Assembly: GCA_030267965.1 (NCBI GenBank)
Contig: BRYA01000199.1
Location: 44,948-61,705, forward strand
Source: Triparma columacea
Taxonomy: Eukaryota > Sar > Bolidophyceae > Parmales > Triparmaceae
Direction of reading: 5' to 3'
Length of the DNA: 16,758 bases
Numbering within the stretch: the stretch's first letter is position 1; each line of letters begins with the position of its first letter. The notes under the pieces were generated by a model, which was given only the letters and a program-made list of their open reading frames with translations, was not told the origin of the DNA and made no database searches. The translations under genes were made by a program, and so were the position numbers. Positions 1-8,309 of the stretch are shown here, in pieces.

Positions 1-37
<37 letters not shown>
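1..37. repeat. Poly-C homopolymer run of 37 bases at the window edge
   Basis: Positions 1-37 are uninterrupted C. It has no internal repeat unit, so it is not a recognisable telomere. Similar but shorter C or G runs (11 to 17) occur in introns of this window, so it could be genuine. A contig end that stops inside a homopolymer is also a common assembly or tailing artefact. Confidence 0.9.
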
Positions 38-40
<3 letters not shown>

Positions 41-116
41 CTCTTATATTTTAACACCCAACCTTGAGAAAATAAGAGATTATTGTTAACACCTCAAATC
101 AGGAAATCTCTTATAT
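38..116. repeat. Short inverted and direct repeat cluster
   Basis: AATCTCTTA at 38-46 is the exact reverse complement of TAAGAGATT at 73-81, giving a 9-bp stem with a 26-base loop. The longer form AATCTCTTATAT at 38-49 returns as a direct copy at 105-116. TTAACACC follows the first arm at 51-58 and the second at 86-93. This lies downstream of the stop codon of the leftmost minus-strand gene, so it may be in or beyond its 3' UTR, or be the end of an element cut off by the window edge. No function can be assigned. Confidence 0.55.
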
Positions 117-170
117 GACCCCATCTGCTGTACTTTCCTAATTGGTCCCAACAAAAGCAGAAAAAATCTT

Positions 171-1061
171 TCACTCTAGACGTTCGATGAGATCGTCCAT
201 GAGCCTGACCACCAAGTCATTCTTCCTCCCGCGCGCGTCGAGCCCCCTGATCGTGCAGTTTTCGCGCAGCTGGGGGACCTTCATGTCCCCGTAAACTTTC
301 CCAACCCCTTCACAGATGGCAGACTTGAGACGTTTGATGAGATCTGAAGCGTTGCCCTCGGAGGATAGGCCTCTACGACGGAAGCGAAGAGACCGAGAAG
401 GACGGGTTAGAAAACGGGGGAAAGAAGGCGCCGATAGATTGTACCTCTCACCTGGCCGATGCTCTCTCTTGTAGTTCAGTCAGCTCAAGATTGTCAAAGA
501 ACGAAATGTCGTCATCGGGCCTTGGACCGCCCAAGCACTGGTTGGACCAGTTACCATACTCGATTCCCCTCAAATGCGCAGCCTGATCGATTATACCGAG
601 CAAACCAGCGTCCGCCATCGCACACGCACCTGGAAACTCTTCTGGCTCCTGGGGTGCAGCTGCACAGTCGCTGTCATAGGGGTGGATCTTCGTCGCCTTG
701 TCTTCGTCGGTTTGTTCGTACCACCAACTGTCGTCCATGCCACTGACGAACTGCCATTGAGAGGTGCAGTCAGGCTCCACGCCAATGTCGTCCAGGAGGA
801 AGGCATCCAACTCTTCTAGGCAACGTTTGCCGCTGCGAGGAGGTGTTAGAAAGGCATGCATCAAGGTCCATTACACAGACAGTTTCTCACCTCCACTCCG
901 TGGTGCGATACTTAGACATCAACTAGGGAGGGGTTAGAAAATGGAAATGGCGTTTGTCACGGAACACAAACTGTGTTTTCACTCCATCACTAACCCACCT
1001 CGTAACTGAAATCGTCGATCAAAGCAGTCATTTCATCCATATTGTCAAGAAATAGGGCCAT
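171..1061 (-). CDS. Tandem SAP-domain protein, 225 aa, four exons
   Basis: Predicted DNA/RNA-binding protein; SAP domains are helix-extended-loop-helix modules found in chromatin, RNA-processing and DNA-repair proteins. Exons (minus strand): 1061-999, 922-891, 832-452, 372-171. Introns of 76, 58 and 79 bp start GTGGG or GTGAG, end in TAG or CAG and carry CTAAC motifs, and the phases fit without a stop. The start ATG at 1061 follows an in-frame TAG, and the protein opens MALFLDNMDEMTALIDDF. The N-terminal ~140 residues are acidic and unrecognised. SAP 1 covers about residues 149-178 (LTELQERASARGL, then DLIKRLKSAI) and is split at R159 by the last intron. SAP 2 covers about 189-223 (VPQLRENCTIRGLDARGRK, then LVVRLMDDL) and ends two residues before the stop. 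The SAP calls are firm by pattern; the short exon 2 is less certain. The cellular role cannot be inferred. Confidence 0.72.
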
Positions 1062-1359
1062 CTGAGCTTGGAAATGTTGTATAAGACGTGAAGAGCCACA
1101 CTAATATAATTTTCTCTGAACCCTGAAAAACTTTGGACACACTTTCCAGGCAAATTGGGCTCATTGGGTGAATTTTCAAGGAGAAGATCTCGGTTAGCGT
1201 TTTGCTATTTATGCATTAGTGTGGAACGAGGGTTTGACCGTGCTCTTTTAGGGCTATTGAAGATGTTGCGAGAGTGTCCCCAAGGTAACTGAGGAAGGAA
1301 ACGGGATCTCTAAATTAAAAATGTCAGAAGCTGTTTTATAATCTTGGCTGCATGCTCAT

Positions 1360-2270
1360 TTATTTTGTGCGGAATGTGGCGTCAAATATATCGGAAGTGG
1401 CTTCGCTTATCCGCACATCTGCGATTGTGACGGGGTTAGTTGGGGGGGATGGGGGGGGGGGGGCTGAGGGGTAGGACATCGCACCTGTCCGAATATTTAT
1501 CGTTCGTCCCTCCAATATGACCGAGAGGCGCTCAATTTCGTTGTTCTGGGGGGGGGGGGGGGGGACAAGGAAGGAGCCATTCTGGTTGTGTTGGTATTTT
1601 GGCCCACTTGAGTGTCCTTTTTCGCCTTGCGCTCCTCCTCTCCATTCTCACCTTCGTTACCATGGTTGCGGTACCCACTCTATTGCTGTTCCCCATGACC
1701 TGAAATTGCATCGTAACCTGGGCCACGGCCTTCCCGTTGATGTTGACTGAGTGCACTCCCGTTGTCATTGGCATAGATGTCGTCAGGGGTTGCCCCAGTA
1801 TTGCCTCCAGCTCCTTATTGTTCAACATGAGGAGTCTGGCCTTCGCGAGGGTCTCCTCAACGTCTGCCTGCATCTTAGCGGCAGAGGTCGCGACCTTGTT
1901 GATAAGGGGGGTGACTAGCTTTCCTAGAAGTTTCACAATGGGAGGAGCCTAGGGGGAGCGGAGATTGTGTTAGTGGTAGTGAGTGTATAGCTCGCAGGAA
2001 GTCCTACTCGTGTGCACTTACCCCTGCTGTCGCCTTGTCAATAGTCTCCCTGACCTTTTCTTCTCTTTTCTCGTCTGCAGTGAGCTCGATGTTAAGGGCC
2101 TGAGGAGGGAAACGATCGATGGGTAGTGGGGTTAGAGTGCGTTTCAGAGATATATATTTAGACGAGGACGAGCGTTATACCTTCTTGAATGTCTTTTTGA
2201 GGCCCCCAAAAAGTGTTCTTCGCCTGGTGAGAGGAGGAAATACGTTATGGGACCGTCTGAGGAACAACAT
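1360..2270 (-). CDS. Small probable mitochondrial protein, Coa1/Tim21-like fold suspected, 194 aa, five exons
   Basis: Exons (minus strand): 2270-2181, 2099-2022, 1948-1652, 1545-1485, 1418-1360. Introns are 81, 73, 106 and 66 bp. All junctions keep frame, and the ATG at 2270 follows an in-frame TAA. The first ~25 residues (MLFLRRSHNVFPPLTRRR) are rich in Arg and hydrophobic residues with no acidic residue, which suits a mitochondrial presequence. A charged helix (TADEKREEKVRETIDKA) and an amphipathic stretch follow. The region from about LEAILGQPL through QVTMQFQVMGNSNRVGTATM to RLSVILEGRTINI has the spacing of the Coa1/Tim21 family: Leu-Gly-x-Pro, then paired beta strands around a Gly turn, then an L-x-V strand. 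That assignment is inference from pattern only. If right, the protein would act in inner-membrane complex assembly or protein import. No clear transmembrane helix is seen, unlike classical Coa1. The acceptor of exon 4 sits beside a 17-base poly-C pyrimidine tract. Confidence 0.6.
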
Positions 2271-2877
2271 TATGTATTAATTTGAGTAGATCAGCAATAT
2301 GCCTAGGATGATCGTGGTATGTATTCGCCAACGTTAGTAAACCTGATGGAATGGGGAGGGGAAAAATCGAGTCGAGATTATTACCCTTGTTGTTTGTTTT
2401 TGTTCTCAGCAATGTTTTCAATATGATTAAATAAGTCTAATTTGAAATTTTAGATTACCATTATATATTATAAAAATAATGTTTAAGCTAAAATTTGATC
2501 TTAGACTATGTTTTATGTATAATCCACAATTAATGTAAAACAATCATAATTGAAAATAATGATAGACTTTCTATATTATTCCGAAATTTTCCAAAAAAGT
2601 TTACAATCATTTCTCATTTATTAAATTATCATTTTTTTAATCACTTATTTATTATCAATGAATGTTGTTATTATTCGAGTGTTTTTAAGTCGAAGTTAGC
2701 TCATAAAATTTTCAAAATAAAATTTATTTTTTCAATGGTGTTGTTGTGTTGTTGTTAAGCTATGATATTTGGATATGTAACTGAGTATTGAGTATTGGAG
2801 ATTGTGGGGAAAAGGGCCAGAGGGCTGACAGGTGTAATCGTGCTTTATGGTGACTGCAAACAAAACCCCTGTGCGCC
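2271..2877. other. Intergenic spacer with AT-rich island
   Basis: This spacer of 607 bp lies between two minus-strand genes and should hold the promoter of the left one and the 3' UTR of the deaminase. From about 2390 to 2780 it is strongly AT-rich, unlike the rest of the window. An imperfect inverted repeat pairs 2434-2453 with 2488-2507: 16 of 20 positions match, with a 34-base loop. No ORF, RNA gene or transposase fragment is recognisable. Confidence 0.6.
2434..2507. repeat. Imperfect 20-bp inverted repeat in the AT-rich island
   Basis: The left arm AGTCTAATTTGAAATTTTAG (2434-2453) and right arm CTAAAATTTGATCTTAGACT (2488-2507) are complementary at 16 of 20 positions, with runs of 9 and 7 paired bases. 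It could be a hairpin, a decayed miniature transposon, or chance in AT-rich DNA. Confidence 0.4.
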
Positions 2878-4016
2878 TTACAGCAACCTCTCCTGCCCAT
2901 GAATAGGGTCTCCGAAGACTTCCTCGCTCGTTTTTTCGATACCCTTGAAATATGACACGGTCTTGACCCTCAGCTCGTAGGTACTTGGTTCGTCGACAAT
3001 GAAGGTGCAGTTTGTGTGCTTCTGGAAGACTGACACGGGGAACATGTGGTTTACGGCCTCCTCAAGGCACCTTTCGAGAGCGTGGCTTCTGCGGTTTGTG
3101 TATGTGGAGGTGCATGCGATGTACGTGAGTTCTTGTGAGATTGATCAATAATCCCTCTCCCATTCCACACGCACCTGCTCACTCCCGCAAACAAGACCAG
3201 GACCTGCCTCGCCTTGAAAATGGTTTCCATTCCCATTGTGAGGGCCAAATCTGGTACCTTGTCCCTCCCCCACCGTTCCTTCAACTGTACAATCGTATCG
3301 TAAGCAAGCCGGTGGACCCTTGAGACGGACTTGAGCGACGACCCTGGCTCATTTCTTGCTACATGCCCATCGGCGCCAGTTCCAAAGAAGGCAAAGTCTA
3401 GGCCTCCGGATGATTTGATGAGGGATTCGAACCGGCTGCACTCCTCCTCGTACTGGTCCGTTCTCACCCAAGGGTTAAGATGGTGCACATTCTTCGAATC
3501 GATGTCAATCTTATCGTAGAGGTTCTATGACAGGGACGAGCGAAATAACGATTGACGACCAAAAATGTCAGATAAGAGGTGTCACACTCCGCACTCCACA
3601 CTCCGCACTCCGCACTCCGCACTCCGCACTCCGCACTCCGCACTCCGCACTCCGCACTCCGCACTCCACACTCCGCACTCCGCACTCCGCACTCCGCACT
3701 CCGCACTCCACACTCTACACTTTGTGGTCCAGAGAGTCCCCGTTAACCTCACCTCCTTCATCCAATTTTTTTGGCACATTTCATCATCTTCCCCCAAACC
3801 GACGTACTCATCGAGGTGAAACGCCCTCACATTTTTGAAGCTCACTCCACCCTCCCCGTATATCCTCACCAACTCCCTGTAAAGGCCAATCACAGACCTC
3901 CCACCGGGGAAGGCAATGTTCACCATCTTGGATTCGGAAGCCTTGATGACGTCACAAACGAAACGCGCGGCTGTAGAGCTTAGTTCATCGTAGTTATCCC
4001 TAATAAATACTCTCAT
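2878..4016 (-). CDS. Glucosamine-6-phosphate deaminase, 274 aa, three exons
   Basis: Converts glucosamine 6-phosphate and water to fructose 6-phosphate and ammonia, linking amino-sugar breakdown to glycolysis; normally cytosolic. Exons (minus strand): 4016-3753, 3524-3175, 3088-2878. Introns are 228 and 86 bp and phases agree. The length matches NagB/GNPDA enzymes (about 266-289 aa). Visible signatures are FPGGRS in the phosphate-loop region, HLDEYVGL with the catalytic Asp at 69, GTGADGHVARNEPGSS with Asp 140, His 142 and Glu 147 at the catalytic positions, VPDLALTMGMETI, then VNHMFPVSVFQKH and the family C-terminal run ELRVKTVSYFKG. The classical Phe between Ala and Asn in HIAFNEP is Arg here (residue 145), and the phosphate loop reads PGG instead of PTG. 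Start: MRVFIRDNY is the first ATG and aligns with the family N-terminus. The long first intron carries a heptamer minisatellite. Confidence 0.92.
3585..3717. repeat. Heptamer minisatellite (CACTCCG)n inside a deaminase intron
   Basis: Eighteen contiguous 7-bp units run from 3585 to 3710. Most read CACTCCG and a few read CACTCCA, which ends the array; a degenerate CACTCTA follows at 3711-3717. The array lies wholly in the first intron (3525-3752) of the glucosamine-6-phosphate deaminase gene. Because 7 is not a multiple of 3 and no unit contains a stop, the frames across it stay open and give artefactual ORFs with a seven-residue repeat on both strands. Confidence 0.95.
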
Positions 4017-4084
4017 TACTGCCTTTTGCAGGTACACAAACAAACCAATTTCCCACTAACTTCATTCTACTTCATTCCGGATTC
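4017..4084. promoter_or_regulatory. Compact bidirectional promoter region between deaminase and CRT-like transporter
   Basis: Only 68 bp separate the two divergent start codons, so both core promoters and 5' UTRs must share this DNA or extend into the neighbouring gene. It contains a CCAAT sequence at 4045-4049 and pyrimidine-rich repeats of the type ACTTCATTC. No TATA box is evident. This is inference from gene layout. Confidence 0.45.
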
Positions 4085-6286
4085 ATGATGAAAATCCCCG
4101 TCACCATGAGTGATGACGTGGAGAGGCGGAATTTACCGATAAAAGCATCACCATCTCCATCCCCTCCCCCCAAACCCCAATCTCAGCGCAACGTACAGGA
4201 CGATGTGCGTTCACCAAGGTGAGAGAGATTGGCAACTTTTCTCGAGCTCCCTCCACAACTGGAAGGTCTTTGCATGCTCCCAACAGTCGTTCTAACCCCT
4301 TCTTCTCTCTCTTTAGGCTCGTTATATTAATTTTAGCTTCAATTGTAATATCCTCGTCCAACCAAGTCACGTATAAGCTCCTTCTGAACCGCTTCTCCTC
4401 CTCAAGCGGGGATCATAATTATGAGTTCTTTGTATCTCAGTGGACTACGCTACTCTACCTCATGCCGTCGATATGCATCGTCTTTTACAAATACAATTTA
4501 ACGCTACGAAAGAAGAAACACAAGGAGAGCTATTGTAATGAGGTCAAGAGGTGAGGAGGGGAGGGGTGAGGAGCGAAGCAAGGAGTTATAGCGTTAGTTG
4601 ATAAAGTCAGCCGGCAACTTCAGCAGATAGCGGCAGCTGCACACATCGAGCTGTCAAGATTGCGAATTTGAAACTGCCCCCCCCCCTCCTCCCCCCCCCC
4701 TCCTCCCCGCTTTGCTAACCTACCTCTGCCATAATACCGTCGCAGCTCCCAGAAGACCTACTTTTACATGGGCGGAATGGACGCTGCGAGTTCCACCCTC
4801 GGTGCCATCGGGGGAGCCTTCACCCCGGGGCAGCTTCAGACCCTCCTAAACCAGACAATCATCCCAATAACCATCGCCATTTCCTCCTTCTACCTCCAGC
4901 AGACGTTCAAGCCAAACCAGCTGATCGGGGCAGGTTGCATAATGCTGGGGAGCCTGCTGGCGAGCGTGCCATTCTTAACGGGCATGGGGGACGAGAAAAG
5001 CAACATCATAAGCATCCTAATATTTACCAGCTCCATTTTCCCTAGTGCCGTCAGCAACGTGTACAAGGAGGCAAAGATGAAGTCGAGGTGAGACGACTGA
5101 GATGTGCTAATGACAAGGCCGTCGGGGGAGGTGTCTCTCCGTTCCGGGGGAGCTAATAAACTAACGCTAACCACAACATAATACTTACCAATCTTTCCAC
5201 CCCCTTTCTCATGATTCGCTTCGCTCATCGCATCGCTTCGCTCACGCAGGGACCTGGATGTGTACCTGACCACGACGATGATCAGTGTCTGGCAGGAGAT
5301 CCTGGGTTTCGTGTTCCTGCCCCTCCTCTCCCTCAGGGCCTTCGGTGGTGTTGGTCAGGACCAGATGTGGACTCAAATGACTTACGGTTACGCCTGCTAC
5401 AACGAGATAAATTCTCTCCCCGGGGACAACTGCAAGGGTGCGCACAACCTCTTCTGGCTCTACGTTATTATCAATTGGACGCTCAACATTCTGCTCCTCA
5501 TGATGACTAAGGAGGGGAGCGCCGTCATGCTCGTAGTGGCCAATGCCATCGCCCTCCCGGTCACTAACTTGGCCTTCTCGGTGGAGGCCATCATGGGAGA
5601 CGAGGTGGAGCCCTTTAGTGCCTGGGATTTGGTTGGTCTCGTGCTGGTCATTGTGGGGTTCTTAGTGTATTCTAGCTTTGGATTGGCGAAGAGGTTTAAT
5701 TTAGCTGCCGGGCCACCTGGGCAGATGGTGAGAATATAGCATCCACACTTCGTATCTCCTCAGCCCCTCCCCTAACCCCCCCCCCCATTTCCCCACCCCT
5801 CCCCATCTCAGTCATACCATGCGATTGACGGGTTTCAGGGAGGTAAGTTGGTTGGAGCGAAGCCATCCGCTCTCATCGCAAAACTAATCTAAAACACACA
5901 ACTAATGCAAACATTTAACTCTTCCACCATTGTCGCTTCGCTCGTCCGCAGGGGGGATCTTCCTTACCGCCCATAACGCACTGCACCCCAAGAGGCTCGC
6001 CAATTTCCTCATTGCTCTCCACGGGGGCAGCCTGGTTAAGGGGAGCGTCACGGCGGCGCTGGAACTTACAGAGAAGACGGCAATGGTCCTCAGGGGGTAC
6101 AAGGCCGGGAAGGTTGGCGAGGGGAGTTACATGGAGACGCCTAGAACAGCCAAGGGTAACATTGTGGGAGCGGGTAGGGTTTCACCTTCACAATTTGAGT
6201 ACGGGCTAGGGTACGGGGCAACAGAGTACACGAAGCCAAGCCCAAAAGGAGGCATGGGGGAGAGAACCGATAGCTTCTTTCAGTAA
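4085..6286 (+). CDS. CRT-like drug/metabolite transporter, 517 aa, six exons (last two tentative)
   Basis: Multi-pass carrier of the drug/metabolite transporter superfamily, closest by pattern to the CRT-like group (chloroquine-resistance-transporter homologues and plant CLT proteins, which move thiols, peptides or basic solutes across vacuole or plastid membranes). The substrate is not predictable. Exons: 4085-4218, 4317-4550, 4746-5087, 5250-5727, 5812-5842, 5952-6286, all phase-consistent. A Pro/Ser-rich cytosolic N-terminus of about 45 residues precedes roughly ten hydrophobic segments, starting LVILILASIVISSSNQVTYK and ending VGLVLVIVGFLVYSS near residue 380. YMGGMDAASSTLGAIGGAF and GQLQTLLNQTIIPIT are the family core. 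A loop with two Cys (YACYNEINSLPGDNC) lies before the last membrane segments. The final two exons add a hydrophilic tail of ~120 residues that I do not recognise; without them the frame would stop at 5739. Alternative in-frame ATGs lie at 4088 and 4106. Confidence 0.82.
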
Positions 6287-6334
6287 TAGAGTAGTTTTAG
6301 AGAAATCAAGATTTGTCGAGCTACCTTTTCGAGC

Positions 6335-8102
6335 TCACCACGACTTCCCCAACACCATTCCCAAAATGCCCTTCTTGAATCCGGTGAACGGCGGGTACCT
6401 CATGAAGGTCAAACCGTCCGTGATGGTGTCGTGATCGTACACGCTCTTGCTATGGCTGAAGAGCAAGAACCCCTCGCGCCCGTGGTACGCTCCCATCCCA
6501 CTTGGACCCACCCCTCCGAAAGGAATGTCTGGAGATAGCACTTGCACGGTCGCATCGTTGACGCACATAGACCCGGAAGATACTCCGTCTCGAATCTTTT
6601 TGATGGAGCGATTTTTTGAGGAGAAGATGTAGCTCGCCAGAGGTTTGGGACGAGACTTTATGAAATCAACCGCTTCATCAACGCTGCCGACTTCAAGGAC
6701 GGGGAGAACAGGGCCGAATATTTCCTCCTTCATAACCGCACAGTCTGGGCGCACGTCGCTCAATATCGTTGGCGCCATAAACCTGTCCTCCACCACCTGC
6801 GTTCCTCCACATTCGACCTTGGCCCCACTCCTCACCGCATCGTCTACCATACCCTGCAAACGCTCGAGGTGAACGGAGTTGAGGACCCTGCCGTAATCAC
6901 TAGAAGTTTGGGGGTCGTTGCTGTAGAAGATCTCAACCTGCTTCTTGAGCTTTTCGATCAAGGCCGCCTTCACCTTGCTCTCCACAAGGATGTAGTCTGG
7001 GGCAATGCAAGTTGCACCGCAATTGACGAACTTCCCCTGCACGATTCTCCTCGCTGCAACGGTGAGGTTCGCAGAGGAGTCGACGACAGTGGGCGATTTC
7101 CCTCCCAATTCAAAGCAGAGCGGGGTTAGGGAGCCGGCGACCTTTTTCTCAATGATCTGCGCTACTCGTTCGCTTCCGGTGAAAAGTATCCTGACGGGGG
7201 TATTAACAAAGTGAGTTGAGGACTTGGAAGAAGAGCGTAGCGAGCAAGGGAAATGGTGCGACTTATATAACGATCGCATTCTTACCTGTCCCACTTGCAC
7301 TCTAGCAGAGCAGTAGTCTCAGGCACTGCGCCTAAGGTGACCACAGTTTGGTCGAGGTAGAAGGGAAGGTACTTTGCGAAGAAGTTGGCAGTGGCTGGCA
7401 TCTGTTCCGACGGCTTTACCATTGCGTTGCAACCGGCAGAGAAGGCAGCGGCGAGGGGGCACAGAATAAGATTCGCAGGGTAGTTGTAGGGACCGATAAT
7501 GAGAACCGTTCCCAATGGCTCTCTCACTATGTAGGTAGAAGCAGGCTGCATCCAAAGAGGTGTCGAGCGTGATTCGGGCTGCATGAGTTCTCGAAGGTGC
7601 GCAATGGTGTGGTTGACCTCCCCAAGGATAGAGTTCTTCTCAAGAAACCATTCACCTTGAGACTTCCCAAGATCTGATTTGTAAGCCTCAAAGAGCTCTC
7701 CTTCTTTCTCCTCTACGAGGCGTATGATACCAAGAAGCTGGTTGATCCTCCACGCATACGACCTCGTTCCCCCAAGCGAAAACTCATTCTTCAGAGCCTG
7801 GTGTGCCTTTGCGATATCCTGTACCTTAGAAGGGTTTCCAATGTGGTTTCCTTTTGGCTTTCTGTATTTTGCACAAATAGGACACGGAAGGGCAGCAAAA
7901 TGAGACGAATTGGGAGTAAGATCAAAGTTGTCACGGTTCCAAATATGATGGTGAAAAGGCTCTCAATATACATATCAGGCCGTCTCCACGGAACGCCTGA
8001 TGGCACAGGCAGAGTTGAACTTGATGACTGACTTCCCATTGCAATCTCAACATCAACATCGCTCTCGATCAACGGGGCCGAGCGATCGGAGTTTAGAGAC
8101 AT
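6335..8102 (-). CDS. ALDH3-type aldehyde dehydrogenase with N-terminal membrane anchor, 538 aa, three exons
   Basis: NAD(P)-dependent oxidation of aldehydes, probably medium- or long-chain fatty aldehydes as in other ALDH3 members, to carboxylates. Exons (minus strand): 8102-7875, 7818-7286, 7190-6335. Key residues: IIGPYNYPANL with active-site Asn 188, FTGS at 257-260, FELGGKSP with catalytic Glu 281, NCGATCIAPDY with nucleophile Cys 315, EEIFGPVLPV, and the C-terminal PFGGVGPSGMGAYHGREGF. Exon 1 encodes 76 residues outside the family: an acidic/Ser-rich start, then about 28 hydrophobic residues (LFTIIFGTVTTLILLPIRL onward), a likely signal anchor. Animal fatty aldehyde dehydrogenase instead has a C-terminal anchor. 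The join of exon 1 to the catalytic domain needs a 56-bp intron (7874-7819, GTGCAA to TACAG), which fixes the frame shift between the two ORFs. It is the least certain junction. The gene converges on the CRT-like gene, with 48 bp between stop codons. Confidence 0.85.
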
Positions 8103-8309
8103 AGGAGGACAAGTGTGTGCTCTTAGGGTTGGATACCCTGAGGAACTTTTTTCCAAATCCAGAGGCAGGAGAAACAGAGACAGATTTTGAGGTTGGTGCA
8201 CAACAAAACTGCCTAAGTGGAGTAGCTTGAAAGGCTTTGTTGATAAGTTTCACATGGAAATTTCCCGCTATAAGCTTACACTTGGGGTAGGTTCGCTAAC
8301 TGCTCAAAA
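8103..8309. promoter_or_regulatory. Divergent promoter region between ALDH3 and ankyrin/MYND gene
   Basis: The two divergent ATGs are 207 bp apart, so the interval probably holds both promoters. Non-ATG reading frames run through part of it in the ALDH3 direction, but no credible extra exon is seen. No clear core promoter motif is visible. Confidence 0.35.

Noticed and set aside
1..37. Telomeric repeat
   Set aside because: A pure C run lacks any telomere-type unit such as CCCTAA.
833..890. N-terminus beginning MMHAFLTPPRS for the SAP protein
   Set aside because: This stretch has a CTAACACC branch motif and a CGCAG acceptor at 833 and is preceded by a GTGAG donor at 890. Splicing gives a better N-terminus from exons at 891-922 and 999-1061.
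3585..3717. CRISPR-like array
   Set aside because: The units are contiguous 7-mers without spacers, in a eukaryotic intron.
3464..4043. Long overlapping ORFs on both strands with a seven-residue peptide repeat
   Set aside because: They are produced by the heptamer array, whose units contain no stop. The array lies in an intron of the deaminase gene, and only the part above 3753 is coding.
6012..6209. Plus-strand frame inside the transporter tail exon
   Set aside because: Arg/Trp-rich shadow of the longer 5952-6286 frame, which alone joins the upstream exons in phase.
7282..7300. Continuation of the ALDH3 frame upstream of 7191 as coding (MQVGQVRMRSLYK)
   Set aside because: Splicing 7285 to 7190 joins LLECKWD to RILFTGS exactly as in ALDH3 enzymes, so the read-through is intronic.
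8053..8253. Possible targeting-peptide exon upstream of ALDH3 (KLINKAFQATPLRQF and on)
   Set aside because: The frame opens with GTG rather than ATG, has no donor leading into the catalytic domain, and overlaps the better-supported exon 1 in another frame.
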